Shown here one piece after another: positions 20,120 to 28,521 of a DNA stretch of 64,000 nucleotides. Under the pieces are notes generated by a model. That model was not told the DNA's origin. It saw only the letters and a program-made list of their open reading frames with translations, and did no database searches. The stretch spans positions 10,722,938 through 10,786,937 of the forward strand of contig NZ_CP037423.1 of assembly GCF_007754155.1 (NCBI RefSeq), written 5' to 3'. This DNA is from Stieleria neptunia. Its GTDB lineage: Bacteria; Planctomycetota; Planctomycetia; Pirellulales; Pirellulaceae. Position 1 is the stretch's first letter; every line of letters begins with the position of its first letter. The position numbers and the translations under genes are program-made.

Positions 20120-20155
20120 GACAAAGAGTGATGCTGACCCTTTCTGATTTGGTGG

Positions 20156-20563
20156 ATTGAGTGTGATGGGGTCAGCCGAGCGTGGTACGACGTTCTTTCT
20201 AGGTCGTCGGACGGAGTCCAACGGACGACGGCCCGGAAGGGCCGTTGTACTCGAAAAACCGAGCGTGGTACGACGTCCTTTCTAGGTCGTCGTCGGACAG
20301 AGTCCGACGGACGACGGCCCGGAAGGGCCGTCGTACTCAAAAAGCCGAGCGTGGTACGACGTCCTTTCTACGTCGTCGTCGGACGGAGTCCAACGGACGA
20401 CGGCCCGGAAGGGCCGTCGTACTCGAAAAACCGAGCGTGGTACGACGTCCTTTCTAGGTCGTCGGCGGACAGAGTCCGAAGGACGACGGCCCGGAAGGGC
20501 CGTCGTACTCAAAAAGCCGAGCGTGGTACGACGTCCTTTCTAGGTCGTCGTACTCGAAAAGCC
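20156..20563. repeat. B-family tandem array: five units of 83/86 bp
   Basis: CGTGGTACGACG starts at 20181, 20264, 20350, 20436 and 20522 (steps 83, 86, 86, 86); the 3-bp difference is an extra GTC in AGGTCGTCGTCGG. The left flank (GAGTGTGATGGGGTCAGC) matches the flank of the 16.7-kb copy and, in reverse, that of the 6.8-kb array. The orientation is opposite to the 6.8-kb array. The gap from 20120 to 20627 holds nothing else recognisable. Confidence 0.95.
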
Positions 20564-20627
20564 GGCCGTCCTAAGCTGGGCTTGCACACCAACACGTATG
20601 CCCGTGCCAATCTGATTTGATCCCTGA

Positions 20628-21473
20628 TTACGGCCGGCGGGGTGCCTTGATTTGGTATCGGTTCGCGATGTCGTCCAGCGAAAATCGATGGCCGACGGGA
20701 CGATTCAGGCTGTTCCAATTGAAAGTCAGTTGTTGTCGCTGGTCTCCGGTGACGACACTTGCCTTTGCCGGTAGCCAATGGCCATCAATCTCGGAGAGAT
20801 CCAGCTTGATCTCGAAGGGCGTCGAGTTTCCTTGTTTGGAATGGAGCTCGACGGGCGACCAGTCCTTCTGCGTGTCAAACGCCAAGTAAAGATGATTGAT
20901 GCTTCCGAAAGCCAAGACGCCATTTCCTAACGGCTTGGGCTTCCATGAAGGCCAGTGAGAAAAGTTCTTCGCAATCTCCGCCAGCGGCGTACCTCTCCCG
21001 TACTCACCCTCTAACCCGAGGCCGAGCGCGAGCGGATCAAAAAACTCCGGTTTCGAACCTCGGGTCCCACCCGACAACAGCCGACCAGCCCCATAGCCGT
21101 CGGCGTCCGCTCCACGGGCGTCGGTCATCCAGACCTGCCAGTTTTCGTTCTCTCGCTTTCCGGTTGCGATGTCTTCCATTCGATACAAACGCGCAACGAG
21201 TATCCGCCCGCTGTTGAGATCGGAAACGATGTCCAGCGTGAACGAGACCAGGCGTTGCGTCGGAACATAGGTCTCGCCATTGGATAGACGCACGGGTTCC
21301 GCGGCGTCGTCCACCTGAGCAGAGATCGACACGTCGTAGGACGTGACCTCGCCTCGCGCCTGGGCGAAGCGGTTCACTGCGTCTTGCAACGTGATGTTTT
21401 CGTCTGCCGTTGCCGCGTGTGCCATCACGAATGCCAAGACGGGCACGATCAATAGTTCACGTCGATGAATCAT
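20628..21473 (-). CDS. Secreted protein of unknown function
   Basis: 281 residues from ATG 21473 (a TTG at 21494 is the alternative). It starts with a signal peptide (ELLIVPVLAFVMAHAATADE). The mature part contains beta-rich stretches such as YDVSISAQV, RLVSFTLDIV and GHWLPAKASVVTG, loosely resembling LolA/outer-membrane carrier-like folds. That resemblance is only an impression, with no clear motif. It lies downstream of hemW on the same strand, separated by a C-type hairpin pair, so it may have its own transcript. Function not recognised. Confidence 0.75.
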   Translation of the reverse strand: MIHRRELLIVPVLAFVMAHAATADENITLQDAVNRFAQARGEVTSYDVSISAQVDDAAEPVRLSNGETYVPTQRLVSFTLDIVSDLNSGRILVARLYRMEDIATGKRENENWQVWMTDARGADADGYGAGRLLSGGTRGSKPEFFDPLALGLGLEGEYGRGTPLAEIAKNFSHWPSWKPKPLGNGVLAFGSINHLYLAFDTQKDWSPVELHSKQGNSTPFEIKLDLSEIDGHWLPAKASVVTGDQRQQLTFNWNSLNRPVGHRFSLDDIANRYQIKAPRRP

Positions 21474-21516
21474 TTGTTTTCGGCAACGTTGCAATTTGGT
21501 GGCGATGATTAAAAGA

Positions 21517-21580
21517 GGCGTAAGCTTCCAGCTTGCCGTCTCGTTTCACTCGTGAAACGCAAGCTGGAAGCTTACGCCAC
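21517..21580. repeat. C-family hairpin pair in inverted orientation
   Basis: Two copies of the AAGCTTCCAGCTT-type repeat face each other (21517-21536 and 21559-21580), forming a larger stem. The right copy starts 1 nt after the hemW stop codon, in a position where it could end the hemW transcript. Confidence 0.9.
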
Positions 21581-21581
21581 T

Positions 21582-22727
21582 TTAGCCTAGCAGTTCGGAT
21601 GCGACGGTGTCGGCGAAGTGGATGCCTCGCGGGGTCAATTTGATGTGCCGGCCGGATCGATCAATCAAACCTTGTGATTGAAGTTCGTCCAGTTGCGGTG
21701 CGCAGAGGGTTTCGATCGCGATGCCGGTGCGTGTTTCCAGCTCCGAAAGGTCGACCCCGTCGATCATGCGAACGCCGAATGCGGCGCCTTCACGCGCGGC
21801 CTCGATCGCGGAGATCGTTTCGGATTCCGCGATCGCGCTGTCGCCAGATTCGATCCGCTTCAAGTAGGTTGTGGTGCTGCGGTGGTTGGTGGCCCGCACA
21901 CCGTCGATGAAGGCGGCGGCACCGGGGCCGGCGGCGAACCAGCCGTCGCCTCGCCAGTACGCGAGGTTGTGTCGGCAACGAAAGCCGGGTTTCGCAAAGT
22001 TGGAGATTTCGTAGTGCGCCAACCCCGCTTCGGCCAAGACGCGGCGGCCCAGGTCATACATCGTGATCTCAACCGACTCGTCCACGGCGGACAAATCACC
22101 GCGCCGCTGGCGGGTCCAGAACGAGGTGCCTTTCTCGTACGTCAACGAGTACGTCGAGACATGTGTGATCGGAAGGGCCGCGGCGGTGCGAAGGTCGCGC
22201 GCCCAGCTGGAGAGGGTTTCACCGGGCGCGGCAAAGATCAGATCGATGGAGACGTTCGGAATCGTTTGGGCGGCCTGCTGTACAATCGCCTCGGCCGACT
22301 GCCCCGAGTGACTGCGTTCCAGCACCGCCAGCTTGCGATCGTTGAAGGATTGAACCCCCAGGCTTAAGCGATTGACGCCAAAACCGGACATCATCGAAAG
22401 CTTTTCGTCGCTGATGTCCTCCGGATTCGCTTCCATCGTCCACTCAAATCCCTCGGCGAATTCGAAGCGGCGACGAAGCGACTGGAGAAATGTCTCGAGC
22501 AACTCGTTCGGCAGATGCGTCGGTGTCCCGCCGCCGACGAACAACGTGTCGATGATCGGGAGACGCTGCAGTCGTCGGGCGATCAGTTCCAGTTCATGAT
22601 CGATCGCCACGAGGTAGCGTTGCATCAAATCGTCGCGATCGGCGACGACGCTGAAGTTGCAGTAGCCACATCGGTGCCGACAGAACGGCACATGAACATA
22701 CGCGGATCGAGGAGTGGGCCAGTCCAT
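21582..22727 (-). CDS. hemW: Radical SAM protein HemW (coproporphyrinogen III oxidase-like)
   Basis: 381 residues from ATG 22727. The frame continues upstream for 113 codons, but almost all of that encodes the C-repeat array (GSQAGSLRH repeats), so the longer version is rejected. The radical SAM cluster CxxxCxxC is at Cys16, Cys20 and Cys23 (FCRHRCGYCNF), followed by FVGGGTPTHL and the HemW-type C-terminal region. HemW is a heme chaperone in many bacteria rather than a true oxidase; the lack of the HemN-specific N-terminal extension fits HemW. The start codon directly touches the repeat array, leaving no normal Shine-Dalgarno sequence. Confidence 0.92.
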   Translation of the reverse strand: MDWPTPRSAYVHVPFCRHRCGYCNFSVVADRDDLMQRYLVAIDHELELIARRLQRLPIIDTLFVGGGTPTHLPNELLETFLQSLRRRFEFAEGFEWTMEANPEDISDEKLSMMSGFGVNRLSLGVQSFNDRKLAVLERSHSGQSAEAIVQQAAQTIPNVSIDLIFAAPGETLSSWARDLRTAAALPITHVSTYSLTYEKGTSFWTRQRRGDLSAVDESVEITMYDLGRRVLAEAGLAHYEISNFAKPGFRCRHNLAYWRGDGWFAAGPGAAAFIDGVRATNHRSTTTYLKRIESGDSAIAESETISAIEAAREGAAFGVRMIDGVDLSELETRTGIAIETLCAPQLDELQSQGLIDRSGRHIKLTPRGIHFADTVASELLG

Positions 22728-22889
22728 GTGGCGTAAGCTACCAGCTTGCGACCCGTGGCGTAAGCTTCCAGCTTGCGAACCGTGGCGTAAGCTTCCAGCT
22801 TGCGATCCGTGGCGTAAGCTACCAGCTTGCGACCCGTGGCGTAAGCTTCCAGCTTGCGATCCGTGGCGTAAGCTTCCAGCTTGCGAGAT
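22728..22889. repeat. C-family array: six tandem 27-bp units
   Basis: Six units spaced 27 bp begin at 22728, 22755, 22782, 22809, 22836 and 22863. Each has a 5-bp stem AAGCT/AGCTT with a 3-nt loop that is TCC in four units and ACC in two. Spacers are absent, so this is not a CRISPR array. Two related minihairpins (AAGCAGGATGCTT and AAGCAGGGTGCTT) follow at about 22899-22943. The array abuts the hemW start codon. Confidence 0.95.
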
Positions 22890-22950
22890 CCCGGATTGGC
22901 AAGCAGGATGCTTCCCCCACTGCTGATCGGCAAGCAGGGTGCTTAGATCA

Positions 22951-24609
22951 CTATTCTCCGGCGCGCAGCTTGTTGAAGTAATCCATCGCGTGCTCGCGTT
23001 CGGTGCGGGGCAATTGCTGGTTCTCCAGCGGATCGCTTTCTTCACTGAACGAGCTTTCGATCGCACGTTTGACGTCTTCGCGGCTGATGCCCTTGCGGTT
23101 CGGTCCGTCGGCGAAACCGGAGATCACGGCCTTGCCTTTTTTGACTTGGCCGCGGACTTGGGTCTCGTAGGTATTGGTGTCACCTTCCTCTTCCGGGCGA
23201 TCCCCTTGTCCGGCGCCTTCGCCGAGGCCGTCACCGGGTTTGTCGCCTTCGCCCATGCCCATCCCCATGCCTTGGCATTGTTGGCAACCGCCGCCGCCGC
23301 AGGACTTGCAGCGCATCTGTTCTTTCGATTGCGACAGATCGTTCATCGCGTCTTCCAGGTCTTTCAGCTCGCTCATCTCCTGCTGCATGTCGCCGAGTTG
23401 GTCGGCCATCGCATCGAGGGCGTTGGCGGCTTGTTTGGAGTCGCCGTTCTGCATCGCCTGGGCCGCTTGACCGAGCTTGTCGGCCATCTGCTGCATTTGT
23501 TGCGATTGCTGTTTGGATTGTTGCTGCATCTCGTTGAGCTGCTGCTGCATTTTGGCGGCGTCTTCGGAACGGCCTTCGCGTTTGGCTTGTTCGATCTTTT
23601 CCTTGAGTTCGTCCTGTTTGCGTTTTTGCTCGGCGATCGTTTTTTCGAGCTGGTCCTTGAGCTGCTGGACTTGCTTTTGCAGCTGTTCTTTTTCCTTGTC
23701 GCTGAGCGTGCCGTCTTTCATCTTTTGGGCCAGCTTGCGCATCACTTGTTCGGCCTTTCCGAAGTCACCCTTGGCGATCGACTTGGCGGCTTCGTTGGCC
23801 GGGCCGGCTTGCAGCGAGTTCATTTGCGCCATCGCCTTGCGCATCTGGTCGCCCGACCCGAGTTGCTCGCGGCGTTCTTCGAGTTGTTTCTTCAGATCGT
23901 TGAGCGCGATCATCGCTTCTTTTCGATCGATGTTCTTCTTTTCGGTGATCTGGTTGAGGTCTTTCTCGAGTTTTTCGAACAGGTCTTGGGCATCCTTGAG
24001 CCCCTTGGCTTCGGCGTTGCGTTTTTGCTGTGCGATTCGTTTTTTCAGTTGCAGCGACGCCCGTTTGACTTGGGCGGCCACGGCCGGATCGATCTCGTTG
24101 GTGCCATTGGGGTCCACCGGTGCGGCGGGATCGACCAGGATCAACACCAGGACCAGGATGGGGGTGATGGCCAGGGGCAGCCATCCGAGCCGACTCGGTT
24201 GGTAGCCGAATTTTTCGGCGATCTTGATTTTGTCCGCGCGGCGATCGGCGTCACTGATCACAGCCAATCCGAACTCCGACTCGCGGTCCGCGGCGGACAT
24301 TGAGAGCGAACTGCTGAGCCGTTCGCTCAATCCGAAGCGTCTGTCGACCTCCAGCGCGACGCGATCGCGGCTCGGTGCGGTGGCCAGGGCGTACACCAGC
24401 GCTCCGGCGACGGCGACCACGATGGAGCCGATGATCCAAGCCGAATTCCAGGTTTCCACGTCCACATCGAGTGCGCGGATGCCCGGGACCGCACAGGCGA
24501 TCGTGGCGACAATTAGCGCGACAAAGAGGGCGAGACAGAGGGAACGCCCGAAATTGCCTAGGATCAGGCGACGTCGTGCGTTGCGAACTTGAGATTCAAT
24601 TCGGTTCAT
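22951..24609 (-). CDS. Membrane-anchored coiled-coil protein with a Cys-rich patch
   Basis: 552 residues from ATG 24609. Three hydrophobic segments lie near the N-terminus (about 20-45, 55-75 and 140-160). A long, highly charged Lys/Glu/Gln-rich coiled coil follows (about 190-420), then a short Cys/Gly patch (MRCKSCGGGGCQQCQGMGMG, a possible metal site or zinc-knuckle-like motif) and a polar C-terminus. The length and repetitive heptads resemble large planctomycete proteins often annotated only as hypothetical or SMC-like. Function unknown; a structural or scaffold role at the membrane is inference. It is upstream of hemW on the same strand. Confidence 0.8.
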   Translation of the reverse strand: MNRIESQVRNARRRLILGNFGRSLCLALFVALIVATIACAVPGIRALDVDVETWNSAWIIGSIVVAVAGALVYALATAPSRDRVALEVDRRFGLSERLSSSLSMSAADRESEFGLAVISDADRRADKIKIAEKFGYQPSRLGWLPLAITPILVLVLILVDPAAPVDPNGTNEIDPAVAAQVKRASLQLKKRIAQQKRNAEAKGLKDAQDLFEKLEKDLNQITEKKNIDRKEAMIALNDLKKQLEERREQLGSGDQMRKAMAQMNSLQAGPANEAAKSIAKGDFGKAEQVMRKLAQKMKDGTLSDKEKEQLQKQVQQLKDQLEKTIAEQKRKQDELKEKIEQAKREGRSEDAAKMQQQLNEMQQQSKQQSQQMQQMADKLGQAAQAMQNGDSKQAANALDAMADQLGDMQQEMSELKDLEDAMNDLSQSKEQMRCKSCGGGGCQQCQGMGMGMGEGDKPGDGLGEGAGQGDRPEEEGDTNTYETQVRGQVKKGKAVISGFADGPNRKGISREDVKRAIESSFSEESDPLENQQLPRTEREHAMDYFNKLRAGE

Positions 24610-24713
24610 GGCGGTAGCCCTGGGTGTGTTGCGGCCTAGAATCAAGTATAGGAACCGTGGGCAGCTTCATGGCAGCGTGATTCCCCCCCAACTTTCCCCT
24701 TTTTGGCAATTTC

Positions 24714-25190
24714 ATGGCCGACACAGCCACCCAATCGCTCTCCACCGGGGCCGAAAACGGTTTACCCGACCCGGCGGAGCTGCCTGATGCCGATGTGGTG
24801 ATCTATGACGGGGACTGCAATTTTTGCATTTCTCAGGTCAAAAACCTGCGGCGGTTGGACTGCTGCGGCGGCCGTTTGTCTTTCCTGTCGCTGCACGATC
24901 CGCGGGTCGCGGAGCGTTATCCGGACCTGACGCACGATCAGTTGATGGCGCAAATGTACATCGTCGATTCCCAGGGCCGCCGGCATGGGGGTGGGGACGC
25001 GGTGCGCTACCTCAGCCGTCGCCTGCCGTTGTTGTGGTTGGCCGCGCCGGTTCTGCACCTGCCCGGGTCGGCGAGCCTGTGGCGTTGGATGTACAACCAA
25101 GTTGCCAAGCGTCGTTACAAGCTGGCGGGCAAGAAGTCAGGCCGAGGGGCCTGTGAGAACGATTCCTGTGCGGTGCACTTCGGGGATTAG
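24714..25190 (+). CDS. DCC-family thiol-disulfide oxidoreductase-like protein (DUF393)
   Basis: 158 residues with the family motif YDGDCNFC (Cys35 and Cys38), a short thioredoxin-like core, and a C-terminal KSGRGACENDSC. The DCC family is named for its DxxCxxC signature and is presumed to be a redox protein. No partner is adjacent. The gene converges on purQ, and a perfect hairpin separates them. Confidence 0.88.
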   Translation: MADTATQSLSTGAENGLPDPAELPDADVVIYDGDCNFCISQVKNLRRLDCCGGRLSFLSLHDPRVAERYPDLTHDQLMAQMYIVDSQGRRHGGGDAVRYLSRRLPLLWLAAPVLHLPGSASLWRWMYNQVAKRRYKLAGKKSGRGACENDSCAVHFGD

Positions 25191-25195
25191 TGGGG

Positions 25196-25252
25196 TGGGA
25201 TAGGCTTCCAGCCTGTCAGGCCTGGACGATGACAGGCTGGAAGCCTATCCCA
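25196..25252. terminator. Perfect 23-bp inverted repeat between convergent genes (C-family, AGGCT type)
   Basis: Arms 25196-25218 and 25230-25252 are perfectly complementary with an 11-nt loop. Each arm carries the minihairpin AGGCTTCCAGCCT. It lies 5 nt after the DCC gene stop and 10 nt from the purQ stop and is followed by CGTTTTGC. It is a good candidate for a bidirectional terminator. Confidence 0.7.
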
Positions 25253-25262
25253 CGTTTTGCCC

Positions 25263-26066
25263 TTAAGCGAACCAGCTGACGGCGTTTTGGAACATCGCCA
25301 AGCCGTCGCCGGCGGCCGGTTGTTCGTTGCGACGCGTCCAGTAGGGGTGCTGGGTCGGGTCGATATGCCGCTCGGGGTGCGGCATCAAGCCGAACACGCG
25401 GCCGGTCGCATCGCAGACGCCCGCGACGTTGGCATCGGCGCCGTTCGGATTGGCGGGAAATTCCAGCGGGGTGTCCTCGACCGAGCCCTCGGCATCACGG
25501 GCATAACGCAGACACAGTCGTCCGGCGCCGCGCAGCTCGCCCAGCACGGCCTGGTCTCGGGCGACGAATTTGCCTTCGGCGTGCGCCATCGGCAAGTACA
25601 TGTGTTGGAGATCGCGTAGGAACACGCACTTGGACCCGTCGGTGGCCAGGTCCACCCAGCGATCTTCGAACCGTCCATGGTTGTTCCAGGCCAGGGTGGC
25701 CGGTTCGTGACCGCCGGCGGCTTCGACGTTTTCGGTCAGCACGCCCAACCGCATCAGCACTTGCATCCCGTTGCAGATCCCCAGCACCAGCCGGTCACCG
25801 TTGCCGTGGACGAACGTGTCCACCAGTTCGGCGAGGTGATTTCGCATTCGCGTCGCCAAGATTCGGCCGGCGGCGATGTCGTCACCGTAGCTGAAACCGC
25901 CGGGCAGACAGAGGATTTGATAACGGTCCTTCAGTGCCGGGTTTTCGATCAGCCGGTTGACGTGAACCCGCTCGGTGGTCGCGCCGGCACGCTGGAAGGC
26001 ATACGCAGTTTCTTCGTCGCAATTGGTGCCCGGGGCACGTAACACGAGGACTCGGGGGGACGACAT
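25263..26066 (-). CDS. purQ: Phosphoribosylformylglycinamidine synthase subunit PurQ
   Basis: 267 residues. Glutaminase subunit of FGAM synthase in purine biosynthesis, supplying ammonia to PurL. The class I glutamine amidotransferase triad is present: Cys98 in LVLGICNGMQVL, and His230 and Glu232 in MPHPERH. The N-terminal VLVLRAPGTNCDEET is typical. ATG 26066 is chosen because it starts the conserved domain; the open frame goes on about 99 codons without family similarity. purL and purS are not in the window. Confidence 0.95.
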   Translation of the reverse strand: MSSPRVLVLRAPGTNCDEETAYAFQRAGATTERVHVNRLIENPALKDRYQILCLPGGFSYGDDIAAGRILATRMRNHLAELVDTFVHGNGDRLVLGICNGMQVLMRLGVLTENVEAAGGHEPATLAWNNHGRFEDRWVDLATDGSKCVFLRDLQHMYLPMAHAEGKFVARDQAVLGELRGAGRLCLRYARDAEGSVEDTPLEFPANPNGADANVAGVCDATGRVFGLMPHPERHIDPTQHPYWTRRNEQPAAGDGLAMFQNAVSWFA

Positions 26067-26178
26067 GTCGAAGGCTTGCGAGACGGATGGTTGGGGGGCA
26101 CGATAGGCTGACGGCAGCGTTGGCGCGGCTGGCGGCCTATTCCGGTGCCCGGAGTTTATTCCGTGCCGGCTTGCTTTC

Positions 26179-27624
26179 CTAGCGGACCAAAACCTTGATT
26201 TGCAGCCGCCGGTGCTGGTGGTCCCAGCCGACGATCGTGCCGCGACAGCGCCACAGATCGCGACCGGCCTGTTCGAATTCGTCCGCCAATTCGTGGGGGA
26301 TGTACAGTACCAGCGGCAGCGGAGGATCGCTGTGGCGGGCCCAAACGGCATAGCCGTCGTCATAGACGTGCGGGTCCTCTTCGCCGCTGTAGAGCAAGCG
26401 CCGCTCGATGAAGGTGTCGATTTCGAACGTCATCCCGGTCACCGCTTCGACCAACAGATCGACCTGCTCGGCATCGTAACGCGCTTCCCAAAGATGCGAG
26501 GCGGTTTCGACAAAGGTGATCTCATCCTGCGGTGGCGCTGCGGCGCCGGCCCCCGCAGCGGCCGCGCCGACAGCACCGGCCGGGCCAGCCACCGGGTCGA
26601 GCGCCGCATGCGACGGGGCCGGTTGGGGCTGCTCAATTGGATCGCCGGCGGGGCCGACCAACAATTTCAGCGATTGCGTCCAGTCCGGCCAGCGGGGAAT
26701 ATCGACACGCAATTCGATCGTCCAGTTCAAGTCGTTGTCAGCCAGATCAAACGAATAGGGCACATCACCGGGGATCGGGAAATCAAGGTTGAACTCCTTG
26801 CGGTCGCCGGCCTGCAGCGTCGACTGGCCCTCCAATTCGTGTCGATCGGTGAAGAAAGTGTTTCGGTGGGTCGTGCGATTGCTGCCGCTGCCACTGACGC
26901 AGACTTCGGTTCCGGTCAACTGGGCGCTGATCGAATTGATCGTAAAACGACGTTTGGGCTGGAAGGCGAGTCGGGCGCGAATGCGGTCGCCGGGCGCCAC
27001 CTGTGGCGTCAGCAACTCAGCATGGACGTTGCCCAGCAGCCACTTCGGCAACAACTTCTTGGCTGCGAAGAAGCCGACCAGTGGAATCACAATGCCTCCG
27101 GCGATCAGCCCCGCAAACGGATTGACGACAAAGGTGACGATTAAAAAGCCGAACGCGACGACCATCAGCCCCAGCACCAGGGCGACCAATCCATATCCGA
27201 TGCATCCGCCGACCGCCGTCGCCACCTGCGCGTCGCCGGGGTCGGGCCCGCTGACCGGGCGCATCACGAATTCCTTGGATGCTTTCGGATCGAACGCCCA
27301 GGGGATTTTGGCCCGTGCATCGACATAGTGATCGACGTTGATGTAGTTGCCGTGATAACTGGGCGGCCAATCGGCGACCTCCAACTCGAATCGATACGCC
27401 TCGCGTTGGCCGGCGGTCCATTCACCGACAAACAGCGTCAGGGTTTCGGCGGTGCCCCGCGCGATGTTGCCGCGTCCGTGGGTTCGCCAGCCCGAGGTCA
27501 CCTCCAACCCTTTGCACTTCACATCGGCGTCGGCCAAGACATGCAGCGTGCCAGTGATCTTGTCGCCGCCGACATAAATCCGTTCGGGGTGGTCGAGTTC
27601 AATCGATAAATCGCATTTCGCCAT
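26179..27624 (-). CDS. Arrestin-like-fold protein with central membrane segments
   Basis: 481 residues. The N-terminus (CDLSIELDHPERIYVGGDKITGTLHV...) resembles arrestin-type or Spo0M-like beta sandwiches. Two hydrophobic segments follow (about 135-195). A second beta-rich half carries PQVAPGDRIRARLAF and the matching basic pattern, then an Ala/Pro-rich linker and a C-terminal domain (PLPLVLYIPHELADEFEQAGRD). The gene overlaps the upstream P-loop ATPase gene by 26 bp, a strong sign of joint function. Arrestin-like proteins are scaffolds in eukaryotes, and the bacterial role here is unknown. The fold assignment is moderate confidence. Confidence 0.75.
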   Translation of the reverse strand: MAKCDLSIELDHPERIYVGGDKITGTLHVLADADVKCKGLEVTSGWRTHGRGNIARGTAETLTLFVGEWTAGQREAYRFELEVADWPPSYHGNYINVDHYVDARAKIPWAFDPKASKEFVMRPVSGPDPGDAQVATAVGGCIGYGLVALVLGLMVVAFGFLIVTFVVNPFAGLIAGGIVIPLVGFFAAKKLLPKWLLGNVHAELLTPQVAPGDRIRARLAFQPKRRFTINSISAQLTGTEVCVSGSGSNRTTHRNTFFTDRHELEGQSTLQAGDRKEFNLDFPIPGDVPYSFDLADNDLNWTIELRVDIPRWPDWTQSLKLLVGPAGDPIEQPQPAPSHAALDPVAGPAGAVGAAAAGAGAAAPPQDEITFVETASHLWEARYDAEQVDLLVEAVTGMTFEIDTFIERRLLYSGEEDPHVYDDGYAVWARHSDPPLPLVLYIPHELADEFEQAGRDLWRCRGTIVGWDHQHRRLQIKVLVR

Positions 27625-28420
27625 GATGATTCACTTGAGACTGCACGATGTCGTAGAGATAACTTTCGATGCTCCGCACATCGGTCCCGAATCGCCGAAT
27701 CAGTGTTTCGGCGTCTTCGTCGTTGATGCGTGGAACGGGTTGCCGGGGATCGCGACGCGACGCCGCGATTCGCCGGTTGAGGATTTCGGTGAGTTTTCCG
27801 ACCGACAGCGACAGTCCGATCTTCTCCGTCGTCACCGTGTAGCCGGCGCGTCGCAGGGCGGGTGACAAGTCTTTGTGTGTGGCCAGGACAAGTGTCGTGC
27901 CGCTGGCGAACACCTTGCGGCGGACCCGCCAGGTAAGACGTTGTGCTTCATCGATCAGTAACGGTTCGCCGGCGGGAATCGTCGGGCAAGGCTGGTCTTC
28001 GGGCAAGTAGACGTAGCTGGCCGAGGGAAACGCCTTGCCGATCGCCAGCATGCGTGTGGTCTTGCCGCGGCCACACTCGCCGATCATCTGGTAGGCGGAC
28101 CAGGGGCGAAACGTGATCGGGACGTCGCCGGCGACTGGTTCACTGCCGGCTGGTTCACTGGGGGTTTGATTGCCAGCGGCTGGTTTGCCGGGGGGCGATT
28201 CACCGATCGCGGCGACAATCTCGGCGACCGGAACCACGGCCAGTTCGGCGCGTTCGCGGCGCGTCAATTCGCCGAAGGGGTTGCGAAACAGGTTGGCCGC
28301 CGACCACCGCGACGCGGGCTGCAAGGCGTCCGACGGGGCGGAATCGCAGTCGATTTCTTGCCCGCGAGGATGAAGATTCGGTTCCGATGCCGATGCGGAC
28401 GTTTTCGCGAACTCTGTCAT
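27599..28420 (-). CDS. P-loop ATPase (AAA-like)
   Basis: 273 residues. The first 100 residues are Pro-rich and unstructured. Walker A GECGRGKT (114-121) and Walker B PLLIDEAQ (Asp157, Glu158) follow, with a sensor-like ATHKD. The region between resembles small AAA/ORC-like or transposition-helper ATPases, but no match to a named family is claimed. It overlaps the downstream arrestin-like gene by 26 bp. A possible role is remodelling or regulating its partner (inference). Confidence 0.82.
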   Translation of the reverse strand: MTEFAKTSASASEPNLHPRGQEIDCDSAPSDALQPASRWSAANLFRNPFGELTRRERAELAVVPVAEIVAAIGESPPGKPAAGNQTPSEPAGSEPVAGDVPITFRPWSAYQMIGECGRGKTTRMLAIGKAFPSASYVYLPEDQPCPTIPAGEPLLIDEAQRLTWRVRRKVFASGTTLVLATHKDLSPALRRAGYTVTTEKIGLSLSVGKLTEILNRRIAASRRDPRQPVPRINDEDAETLIRRFGTDVRSIESYLYDIVQSQVNHHGEMRFID

Positions 28421-28521
28421 TTTGCTATGATGCGCGCTGGAGCGGGCGGCTTGTTTGATGGATCAGTGGCTATCCGGCGGGAAGACAGGCGGGATCGGTT
28501 CCCAGGTTCGTCGATGCTGCA

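Noticed and set aside
20156..20563. Possible CRISPR array or rRNA-like repeat
   Set aside because: Whole 83/86-bp units are repeated without variable spacers, and there is no rRNA similarity.
22728..22889. Possible CRISPR array
   Set aside because: Units are contiguous at 27 bp with no unique spacers, and no cas genes are in the window.
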